10,608 nt of DNA from Pelotomaculum sp. (lineage in GTDB: Bacteria > Bacillota > Desulfotomaculia > Desulfotomaculales > Pelotomaculaceae): positions 831-11,438 of the forward strand of contig DNIT01000166.1 of the NCBI GenBank assembly GCA_003489345.1. Reading direction: 5' to 3'. The notes under the pieces were generated by a model. The model was given only the letters and a program-made list of their open reading frames with translations. It made no database searches and was not told the origin of the DNA. Below, piece after piece: positions 7,077 through 10,608 of the stretch (its first letter is position 1; every line of letters begins with the position of its first letter). Position numbers and translations under genes: made by a program.

Positions 7077-7169
7077 CTAGTTTGTTCAATGGAAGTAGTG
7101 TGTATTCTTAAAAATAAGCTCCAGTTAAGAAAAATGAGAAAATACCATTTCAAGGTTTAAATAGGTACC

Positions 7170-7213
7170 ATGATAATCATCGTTTGCTGAGGGGGGATGA
7201 TTCCGGTAATCAT
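7170..7213. promoter_or_regulatory. Twin ATGAT/ATCAT palindromes in the divergent intergenic region
   Basis: ATGATAATCAT (7170-7180) and ATGATTCCGGTAATCAT (7197-7213) share ATGAT/ATCAT half-sites. Their centres, 7175 and 7205, are 30 bp apart, about three helical turns, so two dimers could bind the same DNA face. They lie roughly 120-160 bp before the oxidoreductase start and 65-110 bp before the TPP gene start, well placed for control of both. The regulator is not in the window as far as I can tell. The half-sites are AT-rich and short, so chance is not excluded. Confidence 0.4.
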
Positions 7214-7243
7214 TTGGGTAACATAAATATGACTGCATATTCT
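7214..7243 (+). promoter_or_regulatory. Weak candidate promoter for the TPP enzyme gene
   Basis: TTGGGT (7214-7219) and TATTCT (7238-7243) are 18 bases apart, just after the second palindrome and about 35 bases before the CTG start. Matches to consensus are modest. TATAAC at 7247-7252 is another -10 candidate but lacks a -35. Confidence 0.2.
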
Positions 7244-7264
7244 GCTTATAACAATTTTCGTTCT

Positions 7265-7271
7265 AGGGGGG
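7265..7271 (+). promoter_or_regulatory. Ribosome binding site supporting a CTG start
   Basis: AGGGGGG lies 6 bases before CTG 7278. No ATG, GTG or TTG occurs in this frame between the TGA at 7230 and the ATG at 7374, and the ATG at 7374 has no comparable site. Confidence 0.55.
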
Positions 7272-7277
7272 CTGGAT

Positions 7278-8864
7278 CTGAGTCAAACAGTCGCACAGGT
7301 TATTTTAAAAGCTCTGGCAGCCTGGGGTGTCAAAAACATTTACGGCGTTTCCGGTGACGCCATTCTACCCTTTATGGAAGCATTGGGAAAACAGCAAGAG
7401 ATAAAATTCTACAGTACGGCCAGTGAGCAGGGCGCTTCCATGATGGCTTGCGGAGAGGCCATGGCAACGGGAAAACCGGCTGTTTGCCTGGCTACGGAAG
7501 GTCCCGGCGCGTTAAATTTGGTGAATGGTGTGGCCAGCGCCTACCGCGACGGAGTACCTATGCTGATCATCACGGGCCAGGTTGAAACCGCCAAACTATC
7601 TAGCAACACCAAACAATATTTTAATCAGCAACAGCTTTTTGCTCCAATAACCGGCTTTACCTCGCTGCTCACCAGGCCGGAGTCAACCGTGGAAGTGTTT
7701 AAAGTCGCCATGGAAAAAGCCATTGGTGACAATACTCCTTGTCATTTATCCATACCTAAGGACATTTTCTTAAGCCTTGCTCATGATAATGAGATACCCG
7801 CACTGGGACGACCCTATCCGCCGGGGGTCTCAGGAAGCATAGAAGAAGCAATAAAAACCATAATCGCTTGCCAAAAGCCGATTATGATCACAGGTAAAAA
7901 TGCTGTTCCTTATAAGGATAAGGTTTTTCAACTGGCAAGGCGCATCGGGGCGGGAATAATCCCGGCCCAGGGAGCAAGGGGAATTTACCCTGATACGCAA
8001 GATGTCCTTTTAGGCGGGTTGGGTGAGGCCCACATCCCTCCCCTTTTAAAACAATCAGATTGTGTTTTATTAATCGGGGCCAGTCCCTATGAACATAAAT
8101 TTGTACCTTCCAATGTAAAAGTTGTACAAGTTGATACCCGTCCACAAAACCTGGCCCACCACCTGATGCCGCTCTCTCTCACGGGAGACATGGTATTAAT
8201 CTTAGAGAGGTTGCTGGAAGGATTGTCATGTGCCATGCCGGATACCAGGTGGCAAGAGGAAATAAAAAAATACCACGATGCACACTTAGAAATGATAAGA
8301 ATGGAAGCTAATCTTACTGAAGTACCTATTCTCCCGCAAAAAGTTGTTTCAGTTTTGAACGATATCCTTCCGGAAGACGCCGTTATTGCCATTGACTGCG
8401 GTGAATTCATGCACTGGTTTGACCGGGGATTTGTTGCCAAAAAGCAGCAGGTAATTATTTCTGATTACTGGCGCTGCATGGGAAGCGGATTGCCCTTCGG
8501 GCTGGGAGCTCAGGTAGCCCACCCTAATAGAAAGGTCGTGGTTTTAACAGGTGAAGGCGGCTTTATTATGACCATACAGGAGATAATAACCGCCGTTCGC
8601 TATTCATTACCGGTGCTAATCATCATTTTCAATAACAGCAAGTATCTACTGGAGAAACACCGGATGCAAAAGGAAGGTATGAATCCATTTGGAGTGGATG
8701 TTGAGGTGCCTGTCTTTGCTTCATTTGCCAAAACCTGTGGGGCGGAAGGAATCAGAGTAGATAAACCGGAAACTCTCAAGGATTTACTTGGCAGAGCGAT
8801 GGTTCTTAACTGGCCGGTAGTAATAGATGTTATCGTAAGCGATGAAAAACCGGGCTTTATTTAA
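7278..8864 (+). CDS. TPP-dependent acetolactate synthase / pyruvate oxidase-like enzyme
   Basis: This 528-residue protein (from CTG 7278) belongs to the thiamine diphosphate decarboxylase superfamily. The N-terminal PYR domain begins SQTVAQVILKALAAWGV and includes YGVSGDAILP; catalytic Glu50 sits in SEQGA, close to the usual position near residue 50, which supports the early start. ATG 7374 would remove 32 residues, including the first strand and the GDAILP loop. The middle domain (about 190-320) holds GKNA and GAS-type nucleotide-binding segments. The C-terminal PP domain carries the cofactor motif as GEG (425-427), 24 residues, then NN (452-453); the usual motif is GDG, with the Asp binding the metal. 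WRCMGSGLPFGLGAQ precedes it. The sequence is shorter than typical acetolactate synthases (about 550-570) and lacks a clear specificity signature, so the substrate (pyruvate, another 2-keto acid or a cyclic diketone) is open. It is divergent from a Gfo/Idh/MocA oxidoreductase. Confidence 0.85.
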   Translation: MSQTVAQVILKALAAWGVKNIYGVSGDAILPFMEALGKQQEIKFYSTASEQGASMMACGEAMATGKPAVCLATEGPGALNLVNGVASAYRDGVPMLIITGQVETAKLSSNTKQYFNQQQLFAPITGFTSLLTRPESTVEVFKVAMEKAIGDNTPCHLSIPKDIFLSLAHDNEIPALGRPYPPGVSGSIEEAIKTIIACQKPIMITGKNAVPYKDKVFQLARRIGAGIIPAQGARGIYPDTQDVLLGGLGEAHIPPLLKQSDCVLLIGASPYEHKFVPSNVKVVQVDTRPQNLAHHLMPLSLTGDMVLILERLLEGLSCAMPDTRWQEEIKKYHDAHLEMIRMEANLTEVPILPQKVVSVLNDILPEDAVIAIDCGEFMHWFDRGFVAKKQQVIISDYWRCMGSGLPFGLGAQVAHPNRKVVVLTGEGGFIMTIQEIITAVRYSLPVLIIIFNNSKYLLEKHRMQKEGMNPFGVDVEVPVFASFAKTCGAEGIRVDKPETLKDLLGRAMVLNWPVVIDVIVSDEKPGFI

Positions 8865-8958
8865 TGGCTTGTTTTTTCGAATAAAATTTTTAAATATATG
8901 GAACGATTAACCTAAAGGTTATTTGTGAGGTGAAGTCATACTTATGTGGATCGGATGG

Positions 8959-8980
8959 CCAAAGGATATTAAATCCTTGG
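8959..8980 (+). other. Bulged hairpin of unknown role
   Basis: CCAAAGGAT (8959-8967) pairs with ATCCTTGG (8973-8980), 8 base pairs with one bulged A and a 5-base loop. No T-run follows at once (TGACTACCCC), so it is not a clear terminator. It lies about 95 bases after the TPP gene. Confidence 0.4.
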
Positions 8981-9037
8981 TGACTACCCCTATTAGGTGC
9001 TTTTAAAATCTTTAGATAAACCCCCCTCTTAAGGAAT

Positions 9038-9066
9038 GTGAATTGAACCTAATAATTCGATATAAT
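9038..9066 (+). promoter_or_regulatory. Candidate promoter in the intergenic region
   Basis: GTGAAT (9038-9043), 17 bases, then a perfect TATAAT (9061-9066). The -35 matches TTGACA at three positions, the spacing is ideal. Transcription would start near 9073 and run into the hairpin at 9106-9132. Confidence 0.4.
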
Positions 9067-9083
9067 TAAAGAGCCCTATCATA

Positions 9084-9098
9084 GAACTCTAAGAGTTC
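9084..9098. repeat. Short perfect palindrome downstream of the candidate promoter
   Basis: GAACTCT (9084-9090) and AGAGTTC (9092-9098) are perfect 7-base arms around one base. The site sits just downstream of the predicted start of transcription, where an operator would be expected; it could alternatively form the first stem of an RNA. Confidence 0.45.
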
Positions 9099-9105
9099 AC
9101 GTAAA

Positions 9106-9142
9106 CTGGCACCTTTTTTCATAAGGTGTCAGCTCTGTTTTT
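9106..9142 (+). terminator. Rho-independent terminator-like hairpin
   Basis: CTGGCACCTT (9106-9115) pairs with AAGGTGTCAG (9123-9132) across a 7-base loop, 10 pairs with one G-U. CTCTG and then TTTTT (9138-9142) follow, so the T-tract is slightly displaced from the stem. Only about 70 bases separate it from the predicted transcription start, so it would end a short RNA or attenuate downstream transcription. Confidence 0.5.
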
Positions 9143-9181
9143 AATTCGATCATAATTATAAAACAGGACACCAGAGGTTTC

Positions 9182-9424
9182 GTGACAACAGCAAGTGGAT
9201 TCGCTTCCCACGCCGAAGGTTTTAACACAAACACCCAAAGAAACAATTTGCCAGGATGCAAAAAAAAAAATTTATCCATAAAGAATACCAGAACCTTTTA
9301 TAATGATTCAGAGAATTGTTGGGATGCTTACATTTTTACTAAAATACATCGAATAAAGTGTTATAGTAACCATAATATCGTTGTATTTTTTGTAAAGAAG
9401 GGGTATGCTTACTGTGTGAGGTGA
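9182..9424 (+). pseudogene. Remnant with a SHAEG repeat (YadA-head-like surface/tail protein)
   Basis: The frame reads TTASGFASHAEGFNTNT near its start (about 9185-9235). This is one unit of the repeat found in trimeric autotransporter heads and related bacterial and phage-tail proteins, where it recurs many times. Only one unit is present, after which the translation becomes Lys/Asn-rich and unlike the family, and an 11-A run lies at 9260-9270. There is no ribosome binding site before GTG 9182, and the frame ends over the ribosome binding site of the ATPase. It is most simply a scrap of a former longer gene. The motif is seen directly; decay is inferred. Confidence 0.45.
9417..9423 (+). promoter_or_regulatory. 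Ribosome binding site of the ATPase gene
   Basis: GAGGTGA lies 7 bases before ATG 9431, supporting the chosen start, which puts the P-loop at residue 25 as usual for this family. Confidence 0.7.
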
Positions 9425-9430
9425 TATCCC

Positions 9431-10608
9431 ATGTATAGAACAGCAATAGAGGAACTGCATAAGTGGAAAGCGAAGCGAAACAAAAAGCCGCTCATTATCC
9501 GCGGCGCAAGACAGGTTGGCAAGACCTGGCTGATGAAGGAGTTTGGCAGGGTCGCCTTTGAAAAGACCGTCTACATTAGCTTCGACAACAACCAGCGTAT
9601 AAAGGATTTATTTTCATCCGACCTGGATGTGGAACGGATCGTGACAGGGCTGGAACTCTATTCCGGCCAAAAGATCGACCCCGCAAATACTCTGCTTATT
9701 TTCGATGAAGTGCAGGAAGTGCCCAAAGCCCTGACTTCGCTCAAATATTTCAACGAGAACGCGCCGCAGTATCAAATCATGTGCGCCGGTTCGCTCCTGG
9801 GCGTCGCGCTGCATCAGGGGACGTCGTTCCCTGTGGGTAAGGTGGAGTTTTTAGACTTATATCCCTTGAGCTTCACGGAGTTTTTAAGCGCGATGGGCAA
9901 GGGGCAATATGTGGAGCTGCTGCAAAAAAGCGACTTCGATATGGCAACCACCTTCAAGCAAACCTATATCGACATGATCAAATACTATTGCTATGTGGGC
10001 GGTATGCCGGAGGTCGTACACAGCTTTTCCGAGAACAAGGATTTCGGTGAAGCGCGGGAAATACAACAACGCATTCTCGACGCCTATGAGCAGGATTTTT
10101 CCAAGCACGCGCCCCATGATGTTGTGCCGCGGATTAGAATGCTTTGGAACAGTATTCCCGCCCAACTCACCAAGGAAAACAAAAAATTCATTTACGGGCT
10201 TATCAAGGAGGGCGCGCGGGCAAAGGAATACGAACAGGCCATGCTTTGGCTGACCGATTGTGGCCTGGTCCATAAGGTGCATCGGGTGAACGCGCCCAGC
10301 CTACCGCTCAAAGCCTATGAGGATTTGAAATCCTTTAAGCTGTTTCTTGTTGACGTCGGCTTGCTTTCCTGTATGGTGCGCCTGAACCAAAGCACGCTTT
10401 TGGATGGCAACGAGCTTTTCAAGGAATTCAAGGGCGCGCTGACCGAGCAGTACGTCCTGCAGCAGCTCAAGACGCTCAAGGGTGTACAAACCTACTACTG
10501 GACAGCCAAGCGTGGTACCGCAGAGGTGGATTTCGTTATCGATACGGGCAACGCCATTATACCCATTGAGGTCAAAGCCGAGGTCAACCTGCAGGCGAAG
10601 AGTTTGAA
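9431..10608 (+). CDS. AAA-family ATPase with DUF4143-type C-terminus, 3' partial
   Basis: This is a member of a widespread, poorly understood ATPase family (AAA_14 plus DUF4143) common in anaerobic bacteria and archaea. The first 392 codons are visible and the gene runs off the window; family members are often about 400-450 residues, so little is missing. Walker A is GARQVGKT at 25-32, and Walker B is LLIFDEVQEVP with Asp92-Glu93. CAGSLLGVALHQG and the LDLYPLSFTEFL segment that follow are characteristic of the family. A YVGGMPEVV segment leads into the C-terminal domain, where EVDFVI (Asp367) and PIEVKAE (Glu380, Lys382) form a D-x12-E-x-K pattern like a PD-(D/E)XK nuclease fold. No signal peptide or membrane segment is seen. 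Its function is uncertain; nucleic-acid or toxin/defence-related roles have been suggested for relatives. It is GC-richer than the gap before it and has its own ribosome binding site. Confidence 0.9.
   Translation, partial: MYRTAIEELHKWKAKRNKKPLIIRGARQVGKTWLMKEFGRVAFEKTVYISFDNNQRIKDLFSSDLDVERIVTGLELYSGQKIDPANTLLIFDEVQEVPKALTSLKYFNENAPQYQIMCAGSLLGVALHQGTSFPVGKVEFLDLYPLSFTEFLSAMGKGQYVELLQKSDFDMATTFKQTYIDMIKYYCYVGGMPEVVHSFSENKDFGEAREIQQRILDAYEQDFSKHAPHDVVPRIRMLWNSIPAQLTKENKKFIYGLIKEGARAKEYEQAMLWLTDCGLVHKVHRVNAPSLPLKAYEDLKSFKLFLVDVGLLSCMVRLNQSTLLDGNELFKEFKGALTEQYVLQQLKTLKGVQTYYWTAKRGTAEVDFVIDTGNAIIPIEVKAEVNLQAKSL

Larger units (their letters stand above)
8865..9430. other. 566-base intergenic region with regulatory structures and a gene remnant
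   Basis: This AT-rich gap between the TPP enzyme and the ATPase contains a bulged hairpin (8959-8980), a promoter-palindrome-terminator series (9038-9142), and a SHAEG-motif gene remnant (about 9182-9424), all listed separately. A tiny open frame, 8944-9006 (20 codons, GAGGTGA 10 bases upstream), overlaps the first hairpin; it may be chance or a leader peptide, and I do not call it a gene. An 11-A run lies at 9260-9270. No IS element or tRNA was seen. Confidence 0.6.

Noticed and set aside
7374..7376. ATG 7374 as the start of the TPP enzyme
   Set aside because: It would delete the first strand and GDAILP loop of the PYR domain, which are clearly encoded upstream in the same frame.
8944..9006. 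20-codon frame with a distant GAGGTGA site
   Set aside because: Too short, spacing of 10 bases is poor, and it overlaps a hairpin; no evidence beyond chance.
9044..9066. TTGAAC (9044-9049) as the -35 for TATAAT at 9061
   Set aside because: The spacing is about 12 bases, too short for a sigma-A promoter; GTGAAT at 9038 gives 17.
9884..10282. Antisense frame of 132 codons in the ATPase gene
   Set aside because: The plus-strand frame carries Walker A and B and the full family pattern; the antisense frame is a shadow.
1..10608. CRISPR arrays, tRNA or rRNA genes, insertion sequences
   Set aside because: No spaced direct repeats, cloverleaf-like sequence or transposase was seen on reading both strands.

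Overview
This window looks like a piece of a Gram-positive, probably anaerobic Firmicutes (Clostridia, Peptococcaceae-like) chromosome. The reasons are strong AGGAGG-type ribosome binding sites, GTG/TTG/CTG start candidates, an oxygen-independent style of metabolism (molybdenum hydroxylase, TPP enzyme) and hairpin terminators. The organism assignment is inference from gene style only; no rRNA or marker gene is present.

Layout. (1) 3-2642: the end of a molybdenum hydroxylase (xanthine dehydrogenase / CO dehydrogenase-like) operon, with a 5'-truncated [2Fe-2S] subunit followed by a complete molybdopterin-binding large subunit. (2) 2643-3339: about 320 bases with no recognisable gene, then only the C-terminal third of a molybdopterin-binding accessory protein, with a perfect 16-bp inverted repeat at the point where homology begins. 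This looks like decay or rearrangement at the operon's edge. (3) 3340-5877: an accessory block of different base composition carrying three co-directional genes: a short NAD kinase, a small unknown charged protein, and a bifunctional NMN adenylyltransferase/Nudix hydrolase. Two of the three are NAD(P)-making or NAD-recycling enzymes, so this is a candidate NAD-metabolism cluster. It ends in a hairpin terminator.

(4) 5950-8864: a divergent pair, a Gfo/Idh/MocA-family oxidoreductase on the minus strand and a TPP-dependent acetolactate synthase/pyruvate oxidase-like enzyme on the plus strand. The 230-bp region between them holds two ATGAT/ATCAT palindromes 30 bp apart and a hairpin that would cover part of the oxidoreductase Shine-Dalgarno. 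The TPP gene appears to start at CTG and has GEG in place of the usual GDG cofactor motif. (5) 8865-9430: a 566-base gap with a promoter-palindrome-terminator arrangement (possible small RNA or attenuated leader) and a remnant of a SHAEG-repeat (YadA-head-like) surface or tail protein. (6) 9431-10608: an AAA-family ATPase with a DUF4143-type C-terminus, cut by the window end.

The two metabolic ends are ordinary. The most interesting parts are the NAD cluster, the regulatory architecture of the divergent pair, the unusual TPP gene, and the repeat-bearing scars around 3030-3075 and 9180-9240.
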